Shown: positions 33,479 through 44,242 of the stretch, piece by piece
How the letters are laid out: every line of letters begins with the position of its first letter
How positions within the stretch are numbered: position 1 is the first letter of the stretch
Assembly (NCBI GenBank): GCA_947579605.1
Contig: OX388322.1
Location: 5,084,001 to 5,148,000, forward strand
Direction of reading: 5' to 3'
DNA from: Athripsodes cinereus
Taxonomy: Eukaryota; Arthropoda; Insecta; Trichoptera; Leptoceridae
Length of the DNA stretch: 64,000 nucleotides
Translations under genes and position numbers: made by a program
Notes under the pieces: model-generated
What the model saw: the letters and a program-made list of their open reading frames with translations, nothing else
Told to the model about the DNA's origin: nothing
The model's database searches: none

Positions 33479-33730
33479 TTTATATGTATCGTAGCGTTAG
33501 TACCAATAATTTATGTATTCAAACAAAATTTAACAAAATTATTATAAAAATAAATACACATTTCATAAACCACATACAACTCTTATCAGTTGTAGAATCA
33601 ATAAGTAATATTCAAAATAAAATATTTAATAGTACAAGATTCACATCTGAGTTTTGGACTAGCTCGATTTGTAGGAATTGTCATAAATGCTCAATGTTGT
33701 ATTTTCTTTTTAATTATATTTTCAAAAAAC
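33479..33730 (+). repeat. Rep-B copy
   Basis: 'tatgtatcgtagcgttagta' and 'tggactagctcgatttgtag' match sequences at 34990-35070 and 40510-40600. The 88-codon frame here is AT-rich and not convincing as a gene. Confidence 0.4.
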
Positions 33731-33951
33731 TAAGAGATCAAAGGACGTAACAAAATCATATAGAAATATTTATAACTGGGGAGATCCATAAGTATATGTT
33801 CAATATATAATATGTATGAAAACAAAATGTAATTTTATCTGAATATTATTTGCTTTATTTTTTATTCATTTTGTTTGTTTCTTCTCTCTTCTTAGTCATT
33901 TTATTTTTATAATTTATTTCGTTATTTATTGACCTTTTATGAATCAATGTA

Positions 33952-34210
33952 CACTGAGAAAAATACTAACGAAATTTCACAACGAATCATTGGTACGTAC
34001 TATCAGATTAGGACCAGAGATCGTACAAACGATTCATTAGTACGAATCTATAATATTAACTCTTCGCAAACAAGTTGTTGGTAAATTTACCAATGATTTG
34101 TTTGCGAAGAGTTAATATTATAGATTTATACCAATGAATCGTTTGTACGATCTCTGGTCCTAATCTGATAGTACCGTACCAATGATTCGTTTTGAGTATT
34201 TTTCTCAGTG
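33952..34210. mobile_element. Foldback MITE, TA-flanked (mariner-like), copy 1
   Basis: The ends CACTGAGAAAAATACT and AGTATTTTTCTCAGTG are perfect inverted repeats. The whole element folds back around 'acaagttgttggtaaattta'. TA dinucleotides flank it (33950-33951 and 34211-34212). Further copies lie at 35153-35375 and from 63845 to beyond the window end. A TA target duplication is compatible with Tc1/mariner mobilisation. Confidence 0.85.
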
Positions 34211-34599
34211 TACTGACTTATTTTGTCCATGTTCTCATTCTGTCTACTTATCACGCCTTCTCTTATAATATTTTAATAATTTTAATTGATTTGTTCTATC
34301 AATTTTATTTGAAAGTCTGATTCATTGATAATTAACATCAACAATTCAGTGATGAGGCATACCACCAATACTAATGAAGACGGAGAGTATGTCGATGTGG
34401 TAAAAAGGAAAATTTGAAAAACTCAAGTTTGTCATTTACCTGAGGAACGGCGCCGATAACGAAGACCCTAAAAACGATGGAACAGCAGCTGGGCTTTCAC
34501 ATAGGAAGAGGATCTTCCTGAATGAACAGAATTTAGAGCCTTACAAAAGATTAAGACTAGGAAATAGACTATACGAGCAAAGTTAGGATTTAAGCTTGT

Positions 34600-34760
34600 A
34601 TGACGACTGAAGACCGAGGATGCAAAGAGCATTGCCGCTGACAGGAAGAGCTGGTCAGAACTGGTTCAAGACCCACGGGGGGCACCCACTGCCGCATATA
34701 GGCTCCGTCCACGTGCACAACCTTATGCAGCAAGGGCTCCATAAAAGAGAGAAGAGAGAG
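34600..34760 (+). pseudogene. LINE C-terminal fragment, present only in unit A
   Basis: The plus strand reads LKTEDAKSIAADRKSWSELV and then QDPRGAP, the 'A.dR..W..lv.dP' pattern at the C-terminus of several LINE proteins. It is absent between the matching flanks in unit B (about 40280). Confidence 0.45.
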
Positions 34761-35152
34761 AAGCTAGTATAAGCGAATGAGTAAGTTTAGTATCGGTATT
34801 CCCAAGGTATTGACAACTCAAGTTGTCCATTTTTCATTCTGAAAAACAACAATTTGTTTCAAAGTTATATAAAACGTTACAAACTCCCATAAGTTAAATA
34901 TAGACAACTGAACTTTTATTCCAAAGGGTTCTGGGAAAGAAAAAGTGTCTTGAGTCTGATTGTAACATGTATATGTATTAAGTACATTGTACATATTTAT
35001 GTGCATCGTAGTGTTAGTACCTACCCATAATACAAGATTCTTATTATCTTAGTTTGAGACAGGCTCGATATGCGTGAATTATAAAAACAACTATGACTCA
35101 GATATAATTTTGTATTGGAGTGTTAAAAATTAACAAAGTGTGCCGATGCACA

Positions 35153-35375
35153 CACTGAGAAAAACACTAACGAAATTTCACAACGAATCATTGGTACGTA
35201 CTATCAGATTAGGACCAGAGATCGTACAAACGATTCATTAGTACGAATCTATAATATTAACTCTTCGCAAACAAGTTGTTGGTAAATTTACCAATGATTT
35301 GTTTGCGAAGAGTTAACATTATAGATAAGAAGAGTTAATAGTACCAATGATTCGTTTTGAGTATTTTTCTCAGTG
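35153..35375. mobile_element. Foldback MITE copy 2, with empty site in unit B
   Basis: It has the same ends and interior as the element at 33952 but an internal rearrangement near 35320-35340. It is flanked by CA dinucleotides. Unit B at about 40690 reads 'gccgatgcaaatacatataa' with no element, giving a paralogous empty site. Confidence 0.85.
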
Positions 35376-35749
35376 CATACATATAACTAAATCAAATAAA
35401 AAAAAATTAATAAAAGGATTTAAGTTATTTCATAGAAAGTATTTAACATTCAAACATCTTGGATCATTGAAAGGGGTTGAAAAAAAATTGATACAAAATT
35501 AGGACACCGATAATCACAAAATAGATTTTAATTCAAGATGTGAATAAAAAATATCTAATAAAGTAAGTACAGCTGTGAGAAATGACTATAAAATCATGAA
35601 TAAATACAGACAACGATTAAACACACTCAAAATCAATACAAGTGTTTAGCACGTGTTTTCTTGTGTCTGAAACTATACATATAATTAAACTTCTATCTAT
35701 CTATATATAGCCTCACGCCTTGTCCCAGGAGGGGTAGGCAGATTTGATC

Positions 35750-35985
35750 CACGTGCTCAAGCTACGTGCTTCTTGGCCGTCCGCGCTTCCTCACACCTCC
35801 TCTTTCAGAAAAATACATCCTCTTCGTCATTCTTTCATCTTGCATTCACTCAACATGTCCAAACCATCGTAATTTATTTACACGCATTCTATCCACAACA
35901 CTCTTCTCGCATCCGCTCATTCTCCTGATATCCTCATTTTTCACTCTATCCCGCAATGTTTTACCAACCATTCTTCTTTAATTAA
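35750..35985 (-). pseudogene. LINE ORF2 C-terminal fragment
   Basis: The minus strand reads MVGKTLRDRVKNEDIRRMSG, then CEKSVVDRMRVNKLRWFGHV, a stop, and MTKRMYFSERGGVRKRGRPR. This is the 'mlg..l.Dr.rNedIr...g......iR..rLRWyGHv.RM...r..kr....gkr.rGRPr' module common after the RT in RTE-like LINEs. It is specific to unit A. Confidence 0.8.
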
Positions 35986-36104
35986 CCTTCGTTTCCACAA
36001 ATCAGTAACCAGTGGTCATGCTGCATATACATAATCGATACTACTACTACTACTATACCATCACGGCATATCCCACAAGTGGGGTAGCCAGCAGACCAGC
36101 TGCA

Positions 36105-36106
<2 letters not shown>

Positions 36107-36152
<46 letters not shown>
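36107..36152. repeat. (TA)n microsatellite
   Basis: An uninterrupted TA dinucleotide run of about 46 nt directly follows a Rep-A fragment (36057-36106, 'cccacaagtggggtagccag'). Confidence 0.95.
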
Positions 36153-36158
<6 letters not shown>

Positions 36159-36509
36159 TCGTGTGAGTTACACCATTTATAACTCAAGAATGGCTGTACC
36201 GATTTGAATGATCTCTGATTTGATAGATTCTTCTCCGTCCGGAATACTAGTAAGCGAAGTTAATAAGTCATTTGGCAGTTAACTACATACTTACTGTGTT
36301 TTTTTTTAATTTATCTTGAAATGGACTTCCAACAAGTACCTTCGGTCAATAACATCGAAATAAAAAAATAATTTATGTATAAATGCAAACCTGATTAGTA
36401 TTTATATCATCCATTCAGTCATTCTCCTAAAATCGCTGATGGAATTTAAGAGACGGTCCAAGAAATAATAAAATAGTAAATTATTAAAACATACATTATT
36501 AAAACATAG

Positions 36510-36689
36510 GTTCGTCGGTAGCCTGGGGGTAGAGTCTCGGCCTTCAGAACAAGGGGTCCGTGGTTCGATCCCAGGTGCCGGCAAACTTCCCTTTCACGGC
36601 ACAAGCTTTTAGCTTAGTGTGAAAGGTGTATAAGGTTGTATTTGGGTTTATAACAAAACCCAGATATATCTTTTTTTAAAAAAAAAAAT
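36510..36689 (+). mobile_element. tRNA-derived SINE, with empty site in unit B
   Basis: The head is GTTCGTCGGTAGCCTGGGGG, with box A-like 'tagcctgggggtagagtctc', box B 'tggttcgatcccagg', a body with 'gtgaaaggtgtataaggttg', and an A-rich tail. In unit B (43880-43905) the flanks 'aaaatat' and 'atgcgttgctgaag' are contiguous, so the insertion followed the segmental duplication. Confidence 0.88.
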
Positions 36690-36739
36690 ATGCGCTGCTG
36701 AAGGAATGTCCCTTTTCTGTTTGTGTTATATCTATCTTG

Positions 36740-36915
36740 TGGGGTAGCCAGCATAACCCACAAGTGGGGTAGCCAGCAGACCAGCTGTGTGTAACAAATA
36801 TGAAAGCCGTCCTCTCGCTTCCAAAAAAAATAAGACATTTAGGATGGGTGGCTAACTAGATAGCTTAATTTAAAACAAGAAATTTTCTTATTTTTTTAAC
36901 ACCTGAATTTAACAG
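36740..36915 (+). repeat. Rep-A copy shared by both duplication units
   Basis: 'cccacaagtggggtagccag', 'gaccagctgtgtgtaacaaa', 'tatgaaagccgtcctct', 'acatttaggatgggtggct' and 'aacacctgaatttaacaggg' are present. The matching copy in unit B is at 44085-44240. Confidence 0.75.
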
Positions 36916-38150
36916 GGCACTCGAAAAGAATGGTTAAACGCTTACTTTATTATGAATATCACAGCACAAGATTGTTTAAGGTAGTCAATGCCTCCGAATT
37001 TAATAGATGGTTGTGAGGCAAACAGTTCATGAAAAGATCGTGCCAATATGCAGGTATTTCAATGTCATACATACCTTAACATTTCAGGGTTATTGCCCCC
37101 CACAATAAAAAAAATAAGTCATATTAAATATTAACGTTGTGCACCATTATGGTAAACATATTATTTAACCAATAAAATAAACATATCATGGGCGCACCCA
37201 ACATTTTTCCTGTGGAGGAGGGGACAGTCGCCTTAGCAAATCTCTATGATTTTGTTTTAAATATTTTTATTGAAAATAAAATACCTAATAACATCATTAA
37301 ATAAAACGTGATGACAATATTATCATTAAGTAATCTTGTATCTTGCTGTTTTTGCCTCCTTTAAAAGCTCACTTGTGTAAAAGAGGGGGGCAGAATATAT
37401 TTAATATACATATTTTTGTTTGTTTCACAATCTCCCAATTTTTATTAAATAAAATTTAAGAACCACATTATATTTTTATTTTCATTTATAATTTTAGACA
37501 CACATTCCAGGGTAGTTTCCTACTTCACTGCCAAATACAATGTATGGCATATACTATTTCTATACTTCAGTACTCATTAATAATAGTCATATATTATGTC
37601 ACCGTATTATATATTATACTGATGCTGTTGTTGATAATATCCAAATTCTTAATTTGCATATATATGTTTTTTTACCGTAAATGTACTTTTGTTTTCATTG
37701 TTATTGTGGAATATAATTTATTGTATAACTTACTTTTTTTTCACAAAAGAATTTTCTTCTTTAACCGCATAACAGCTATAGACCATTAAAGGATGACGTC
37801 ACAGAAAAAAGTTTGCAGGACAACAACGGAACACAAACTAAACAAAAAAATGTGGTGTTTCTTTTTAACTGAGCAGTTCTAAAACAAAAACAAAACAAAC
37901 AAAAAGGTGGTATCTCTTTCTAACTGCGCAGTTCTAACTATGCGTGAAAAAGAGAGTACCATAACACATGCTATCTCACATAGTAAATTATTTCAAAGAA
38001 GAGCGTTGTCATGTAGGTATTATCCTGTTTTTGAGATCTTTAACAGGCAGGGGGGGGGGCAATTGCCCTTTTTGCCTCCTACGCTACGCCCTTGTTACAC
38101 AAAATAAAATATTCGCATATTTTTACAGAGCACATTATTCACCAGAATCA
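36916..38150. other. Upstream region of peptide gene 1
   Basis: No other gene is seen. 'cgcttactttattatgaata' and 'tttaatagatggttgtgagg' (36940-37020) are conserved with 44420-44500 in unit B. The frames 37544-37789 and 37907-38171 are not conserved in unit B as coding sequence. Regulatory sequence beyond the TATA box cannot be defined from the sequence alone. Confidence 0.4.
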
Positions 38151-38162
38151 ATAATCTATTCG

Positions 38163-38170
38163 TATAAATA
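38163..38170 (+). promoter_or_regulatory. TATA box of tryptophan-rich peptide gene 1
   Basis: TATAAATA lies 76 nt before the ATG in a block conserved with unit B ('aataatctattcgtataaat', 'aggggacacttttcaagata'). The spacing predicts transcription starting about 30 nt downstream, leaving a 5' UTR of roughly 45 nt. Confidence 0.75.
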
Positions 38171-38238
38171 GGGGACACTTTTCAAGATAGTTTGTGTTTC
38201 TTTCTTTATTCACATTAATCGTGACACATAGATTCAAA

Positions 38239-39663
38239 ATGAAGTTCGTTGCATTGTCTTTGGTCTTGGCTGCCTTGATTGTGGCAGCATATGCGGAGGG
38301 TAAGATTTTTTTATTTATTAGATAATTTATTTTATAGTTATCAAATTTTTATTTGTGATTTGCAAAAAAAAATGTAATTTGAAACAAATGTTTCTTTCTA
38401 CTATAAGTAATTGATCACGAGAGAGACGTCTTTCATCTTATCAAGTCATTATTGGATTATCAGAAGATTGATCAATAACTTATTTATATAAGAAGCAGGA
38501 AACGCTTGTTTCATATTATCTTATATGGAATTTTACTACGTGTGCACCAACACAATTAATAATTGCAAAAAATATTTGTTTTAAGTTATTTTCAAATTCA
38601 TTTCTGAAAACTATTCCTATTTTAAATATATTTTTGAACCACTTCAGATTAATCATTCCAATTGATCACATTCATCCAAAGTCAACCTATTTGAATAGGT
38701 ATTAAACAGGTAACGATTCATAAACGTCGAAACTCTGTGTTGTGGATTCCTTAAGGAAGTTCACAATATATGTATGTGTATCATATAAAACATACCACCT
38801 AGTTAAAACCTATTCAAATAGGTTGACTATGGATGAGTGTGATCAGTTGGAATGATTAATCTGAAGTGGTTCAAAAATATGTTTGACATCTACACTTCTA
38901 GTAAGTAAAAAATCCAGTTCCCGACATCCCAATTGTGTTATAAAATTCATAACATATATTCCTTTTTTTAGTTAGGTATGCTTTTACAACTTAAAATTCA
39001 AAATGATAGATCTTAAAACATACAAAAGCCACTCATAACGTTTCTGTAGTGTACTGTTGATGCTTAATAAATAAATAAAATAAATAAATAACATATGCGT
39101 TCCTTTTACGGACAATTCAGAAATGGATTTTGCCGAATATTTCCTACATCCATATTGATTGAGATAACATTACTGATTCGTTTCGCTATTATACTTTAAT
39201 TGTTTCAAAATTAGTTGCAACTGTTCTTACTCTATATAAATTTGTATTTTTTATGTAAGTAGATATGTTTCAATAAAAAAACAATAATGTTTTAATAGTT
39301 GAAGAAGATATGAAGGTACAATTGATATCTTAGAACAAAACAATTCGAAAAACACTGGGAAACACTGATCTTAGAATAAAACGATTCGAAAACATTTTTT
39401 TATTTACAAAGAATAAAATTAGAATAATCTTCCTCAACAATTTGTAATTGGACATAGCCAGACCGATAACAAGGGTGTACATGCGCGCCCGAACAAGCAA
39501 GGAAACAGTGACTATGCATTCGACACCCGCATAAGTTTCACCAGCAAAATGCCAGTATCCAAGAATTAATTCCATCTATGAAATTGTTGATATTAATTCA
39601 TTTTGCAAACGTTTTTTTTCAGCTGCCAACTGGCGTAAATGGAATAATTGGAAGGGATGGTAA
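38239..39663 (+). CDS. Tryptophan-rich secreted peptide gene 1 (two exons, 33 aa)
   Basis: Exon 1 is 38239-38299 and exon 2 is 39623-39663; a 1323-nt phase-1 intron (GTAAGA...ttttttttcAG) splits codon 21. Exon 1 encodes MKFVALSLVLAALIVAAYA then Glu: a basic start, a hydrophobic core and an A-Y-A motif, i.e. a classical signal peptide. Exon 2 completes Ala and adds ANWRKWNNWKGW, stop. Cleavage after AYA would release EAANWRKWNNWKGW, 14 residues, net positive, with Trp at every third position (W24, W27, W30, W33). A TATA box, strong splice sites, a poly(A) signal and a close paralogue support a real gene. The size and composition suggest an antimicrobial, venom-like or signalling peptide, but I do not recognise the family and assign no function. 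Expression has not been tested. Confidence 0.75.
38385..38480 (-). repeat. Hammerhead-like foldback remnant inside intron (gene 1)
   Basis: 'taattgatcacgagagagac' and 'gattgatcaataac' pair as an outer stem around a minus-strand motif containing AGACGUC, a mutated GAA region and 'aagtcattatt'. It corresponds to the copy at 45415-45505 in gene 2, so it predates the segmental duplication. Confidence 0.5.
38632..38880. mobile_element. Foldback MITE in intron of gene 1
   Basis: The arms 'ttgaaccacttcagattaat' and 'attaatctgaagtggttcaa' are near-perfect inverted repeats. The element is a relative of 14508-14770. No equivalent was noticed in the gene 2 intron. Confidence 0.75.
39335..39590 (-). mobile_element. 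Old LINE 3'-UTR/hAT remnant in intron, shared with gene 2
   Basis: 'gggaaacactgatcttagaa' and 'agccagaccgataacaaggg..gcgcgcccgaacaag' recur at 62670-62820 in the gene 2 intron. The last part matches, in reverse, the LINE-like repeat at 3985-4070. The minus-strand 81-codon frame is incidental. Sharing this block ties the distant second exon of gene 2 to the same duplicated gene. Confidence 0.65.
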
Positions 39664-39751
39664 CGGCCATATTATACTTTTGATGACGAAAGTTCACACA
39701 ATCGACAAAATAATTTGGGACCGATACTAAAATTACTGTTTCTCATGTACC

Positions 39752-39757
39752 AATAAA
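39752..39757 (+). terminator. Poly(A) signal of peptide gene 1
   Basis: AATAAA lies 89 nt after the stop codon, followed by 'aggatgaaagattaacaatc', and is conserved at the same relative place in gene 2. Confidence 0.7.
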
Positions 39758-40479
39758 AGGATGAAAGATTAACAATCATTATGTTTTTAACTAAGAATAT
39801 CCCAATTTTCCACCACTAATTAATGTTCTAAAATATTTTGCACATGACAAACATTTCATGAACCTCATTATTTATAATAAGTATAAAGTATTGGGTGACT
39901 CTATAGTTATTAAATTAATTATGACACCAACCTGATTTCTAGACGATAAAAAAAAAAAAAATACAATCCACTTGGTAAAATTTCAAGAAATTTTTTTTAA
40001 AATATATTTCTTCATTAAGTACTTCCACATTGTACTAATGAAGACGGAGCCCACCCATAATAATGAAGACGTATAATTTGTCGATGTGGTAAAAAGGAAA
40101 ATTCAACAAACTCAAGTTTGTCATTTACCTGAGGAACGGCGCCGATAACGAAGACCCTAAAAACGATGGAACAGCAGCTGGGCTTTCACATAGGAAGAGG
40201 ATCTTCCTGAATGAACAGAATTTAGAGCCTTACAAAAGATTAAGACTAGGAAATACACTATACAAGGAAAGTTAGGATTTAAGCTAGAATAAACGTATGA
40301 GAAAGTTTAGTACCGGTATTCCCAAGGCATTGACAACTGAAGTTGTCCATTTTTCATTGTGAAAAACAACAGTTTGTTTCAAAGTTTCACAAAACGTAAC
40401 AAACTCCCATAAGTTAAATAAAGACAACTGAACTTTTATTCCAAAGGGTTCTGGAGAAGAAGTCCTTAGTCTGATTGTT

Positions 40480-40720
40480 ACATGTATGTATGTTTATGTG
40501 TTAAGTACATTGTATACATGTGCATCGTAATGTTAGTACCTACCCATAATACAAGATTCAAAATATTACCTTAGTTTGGGATTAGCTCGATATTTGTGAA
40601 TTTATTGTCTATGCATGTTATGCTATAAAAACAACTATGACTCAGATATAATATTGTGTATTAGAGTGATAAAAATCAACAAAGTGTGCCGATGCAAATA
40701 CATATAACTAAATCAAATAA
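40480..40720 (+). repeat. Rep-B copy in unit B
   Basis: 'gttagtacctacccataata', 'agtttgggattagctcgata' and 'gtctatgcatgttatgctat' match 34990-35150 in unit A and, reversed, 28740-28930. Confidence 0.6.
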
Positions 40721-40721
40721 A

Positions 40722-41523
40722 CAGTCGTGGTACTTGGGGCCTTAAGGCGCGGACTGTGCGTACCATTTATCGGGCGACGTATGTGGCTCAGGTCACTTAT
40801 GGTGCTCGTGTTTGGTCGCACCGTCTTGCTGTTGGTTCTGTGTCCGCGGCGGTCTTGAGGGGACAGAGACTCCCCCTGCTCGCCGTCACCGGTGCGTATA
40901 GAACGGCCGCTAGCGATGGCCTTCCTGTCATCGCTGGTGTGCTGCCCGCGGATTTAGAAATTTTAGATTGTGTAGCCAGGCGTAAGCTCAAGGCTGACGG
41001 CAATGTTGAACATCTCGGAATCTCCGTTCATGCGGAGCCCGGGACTAGAGGGCTCAGTAGGGCAATCGGCATAATCCGAAAGAGAACTTTGGAGGTCTGG
41101 CAAGATAGGTGGGATCGGGGGAGAACTGCTAGATTGGTCTACAGTTTTCTCCCTGACGTATGTGAGAGAATGAAAAGGCGATTCCTTTCCCTCAATCACC
41201 ATGCCGTCCAGCTTGTGACGGGACACGGTGATCTAAAGGGCAGGTTATATGACCTTGGCCTAGCGGAGAACCCGTGGTGTGTTTGTGGGTTGGGGGCGCA
41301 GTATGCTGGGCACATCCTTTGGGAGTGCTCCGTGATGAATGATGCTAGAGATGCAATGATAGATGATATGAGTGAGAGCACTCCCAGACCAATTTGGTTT
41401 GGGGAGGTTCTGCAATGCCCGAGGAACCTTAAAGCATTTTTGGTGTTTGTGGATGTATGGGTATCTCGTTGGGAGCTTCTGCGTCAGCCGGGTTCACCCC
41501 CGCCTGACGCGGGAGAGTCTTAG
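40722..41523 (+). pseudogene. R1-clade LINE ORF2 C-terminal region, about 267 codons
   Basis: Post-RT module: VTGAYRTAASDGLPVIAGVL with PADLEI, then LNHHAVQLVTGHGDLKGRL, then a Cys/His knuckle in CVCGLGAQYAGHILWEC (C-x-C...H-x4-C), as in the C-terminal zinc-binding region of R1/TRAS/Waldo-type proteins. No stop codon interrupts it. RT and endonuclease are missing through 5' truncation, so it is not functional. R1 itself is rDNA-specific, but the flanks here are not rDNA, so this is a dispersed member of the clade or a stray insertion. Confidence 0.85.
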
Positions 41524-42046
41524 GGTTGGTTTTTGCCCTTTGTGGCGTTGGCGCGATAGTGAACTCGTTTTCTCGTTGTATCGTCCTGTCTCCCTTGGTG
41601 GAGAGTAGGTTTGGGAGGTATGTCCCTTTTGGGAGGGTTTAATGTTTTCACACCATTCGGCACTGGTGATTCTCGGGCTCGCGCCTTCTGAACGCCAAAT
41701 AACAAGTTTCTGGACACCTCACTTCGGCTTTTGTTACTCAGCAATTTTTATATATCATATTTACTCGATGTTATCTACCTTATATTAATTGTACTTTATT
41801 TTGTCCTGTTTTATGGTTTTTTTATATAATTTTGTATTTTTTTTTATTCAATAAAATAAACATACTTTCAAAAAGGGCATTGAAGAGAGTGTAGTTTAAA
41901 AGATTGCCACGACGGCGGTTTTAGCCGGTCGGTCCTTCAGACCTGCCCAATGGCCCGCCCGTGAGGACAATTTTGGTTTGAATGTGCGGATAAATAGGAG
42001 TCTATGACTCCTGAAATATCCGGGTGTGAGGTGGGTCTCTCTTCAA
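40722..42046 (+). mobile_element. R1-type LINE, 5'-truncated, 1325 bp, with 13-bp TSD
   Basis: The element is inserted into unit B between exact 13-bp direct repeats TAAATCAAATAAA (40709-40721 and 42047-42059). Unit A at about 35385 has the uninterrupted target. It is markedly GC-richer than its surroundings. The coding frame is open from the left junction, so truncation lies inside the ORF. About 520 bp of 3' UTR follow the stop. Confidence 0.9.
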
Positions 42047-42059
42047 TAAATCAAATAAA

Positions 42060-44080
42060 AAAAATTAATAAAAGGATTTAAGTTATTTCATAGAAAGTAT
42101 TTTACATTCAAATATCGTGGATCATTGAAAGGGGTTGAAAAATATAAATTGATACAAAATTAGGACACCGATAATCACAAAATAGATTTTAATTCAAGAT
42201 GTGAGTTTCTTACTACTTATATTTCCAACAAAAACGACAAAATGTAATACTTTTTCGTTCTTACTTCCAATGGATGGATATCTCCTGTAGGGCTTTTGCC
42301 TCCAAAACGATTACTATCCAAGTCCTTCTTTCTTGAGCAATGATAGATTGCCATTTGTTTTTAGCATTCAACTCTTTCAGATCTCGATTAAAAGGCAATA
42401 TCTAATCAAAAATAAAATATTGATTACAAAATAATTTTATTAGGTATGTAAAAAATATTGTATCAGGTGTTTTACCAGACATTTGTTTATTTATTGCACA
42501 CGATAAAAAGTTAATAAACATTTGATAATATAAAAATACCTATATAATTATAATTAAAAGAAAATCTAATAAAGTACATAAATTAACATGTTTGTATACC
42601 TGCCCTATTCTTACTCTGGAAATCTCTGTTGATTGTCGCTTCTAAGATTTCTGGGCAACTCAGTCTTAGTTTTTCAACACATATTTGTCATTCGATTTTG
42701 TCAACTTCTTCTAGGGCGGCGTCAATAGCTTTACCAATTACCAACATAATATTTAATATTAACTGTTAAATATTTATATTTTATAAATGTAAATTAAAAA
42801 AAACCTACTGTTTTATCTTCAGAACAGTTAGGGTTCTGAAGATGAAACAGTAACTGTAAAACGAAGATATTGTTTTCAAATTTTCATGATTTTTTTTAAT
42901 CAGTTTTAACGAGTAGAAATAGAACCTTTTATTATGAATTTTTGGGTCGGAGGTGTGTCATTTATTTTATTTATAAAAAATAAGCGTTAGTTTTAGACAA
43001 TCCATCTTTTTATTACTCAGATTACTAAAAAATATTTATTCTCAAAAAAAAAAAAAATCAATGGTGAATCTTACTTTTTTCAATTTAAAATCTCGTTTCA
43101 AGTAACTTTTTTCATATGACATATATAATGACCTCGGGATGAAGTTTTGGTATTTATTAAAATATATAATAGAATATCAATCTGATGATTTGTTACAGAA
43201 GTTTCAGGTAACAAAAGCCTGTAGAGGTAGTTACACGTAAAAAAAAATCATTTTACTATCTGCCTGAAAATAAATTGCTAGTCAATGTTGATCAACTGTT
43301 TATTACGAGTATAAATAAAATATCATTGCACGTATGTACAGCTGTGAGAAATAATTATCAAATCATTAATAAATACAGACAATGATTAAACACACTCAAA
43401 ATCAATACAAGTGTTTAGCACGTGTTTTCTTATGTCTGAAACTATACATTATAATATAATTCAACCTCTTTTCCACAAATCAGTACTCAGCGGACATGCT
43501 GCATATACATAATCAATATTGTAAAAATAATTCTCTGCGAGTTACAAAAAAGATTTTCAGCATGGGTTGTAGCTATAATTAATAAAATTAAGATAAATTG
43601 ATAAAAAAAAACAGTATGTTATTAATTTCCAAATGACCATATTTACTTCGCGAACTAGTATTCGCAGACTCTAGACTCCATCATCAGGCGATATGTAAAA
43701 AGTTTTTACTAGTAAGCGAAGTTAATAAAGGTCATTTGGAAGTTAACTACATACCTACTGCGTTTTTTTTCAATTTATCTTGAAATGGACTTCCAACAAG
43801 TACCTTCGGTCAATAACATCGAAATAAAAAAATAATTAATGTATAAATGCAAACCTGATTAGTATTTATATCATCCATTCAGTCAAAATATTAAAATATA
43901 TGCGTTGCTGAAGTAACTCCCTTTTTCTGTTTGTGTTATATTTATCTTGACTGAGAGTTCCACAGAGGATGAAGTTCAAAATCGTGTGTTACGGTCTACG
44001 AGGCCATTAGAGCCACGCCATCCTCATACTTACCTTGAGTTATGAACAAACTTCTTTAACTACTAGTATATCATCACAGC
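42060..44080. other. Unit B sequence without gene
   Basis: 42060-42200 and 43333-43445 match unit A. 42200-43330 has no counterpart in unit A and no recognisable gene. A small inverted repeat 'tactgttttatcttcagaac' / 'gttctgaagatgaaacagta' lies at 42807-42851. 43649-43690 (minus) is a degraded hammerhead-like motif with CUGAUGA but mismatches in stems II and III. Confidence 0.4.
43649..43690 (-). ncRNA. Degenerate hammerhead-like motif
   Basis: Minus strand: CGC, CUGAUGA, U, GGAGUC(UAGA)GUCUGC with two mismatches, GAA, UACUAGUU, C, GCG. It is the same family as the better copy at 61773-61814; the stem mismatches argue that this one is dead. Confidence 0.45.
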
Positions 44081-44084
44081 ATAT

Positions 44085-44240
44085 CCCACAAGTGGGGTAG
44101 CCAGCAGACAAGCCGTGTGTAACAAATATGAAAGCCGTCCTCTTCCTTCAAAAAATAAATAAGACATTTAGGATGGGTGGCTATCCAGAGGCTGAATTTA
44201 AAATAAGAAATTTCCTTATTTTTTGACACCTGCATATAAC
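44085..44240 (+). repeat. Rep-A copy in unit B
   Basis: 'cccacaagtggggtagccag', 'cagacaagccgtgtgtaaca' and 'acatttaggatgggtggcta' are present. It corresponds to 36740-36915 in unit A. Confidence 0.75.
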
Positions 44241-44242
44241 AG

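Larger units (their letters stand above)
34365..39900 (+). repeat. Tandem segmental duplication, unit A
   Basis: The unit begins 'actaatgaagacggag' (34365) and matches unit B starting at 40037 through successive blocks: 34420-34590/40110-40280, 35385-35550/42044-42200, 35565-35680/43333-43445, 36300-36420/43760-43880, 36900-37090/44395-44580, 38100-38480/45165-45512, 39340-39590/62685-62910 and 39600-39860/63600-63840. Unit-specific insertions explain the gaps. The repeat contains the complete peptide gene 1. Confidence 0.85.

Noticed and set aside
36107..36152. TA run as possible replication or recombination site
   Set aside because: Simple microsatellite; nothing in the context supports a function.
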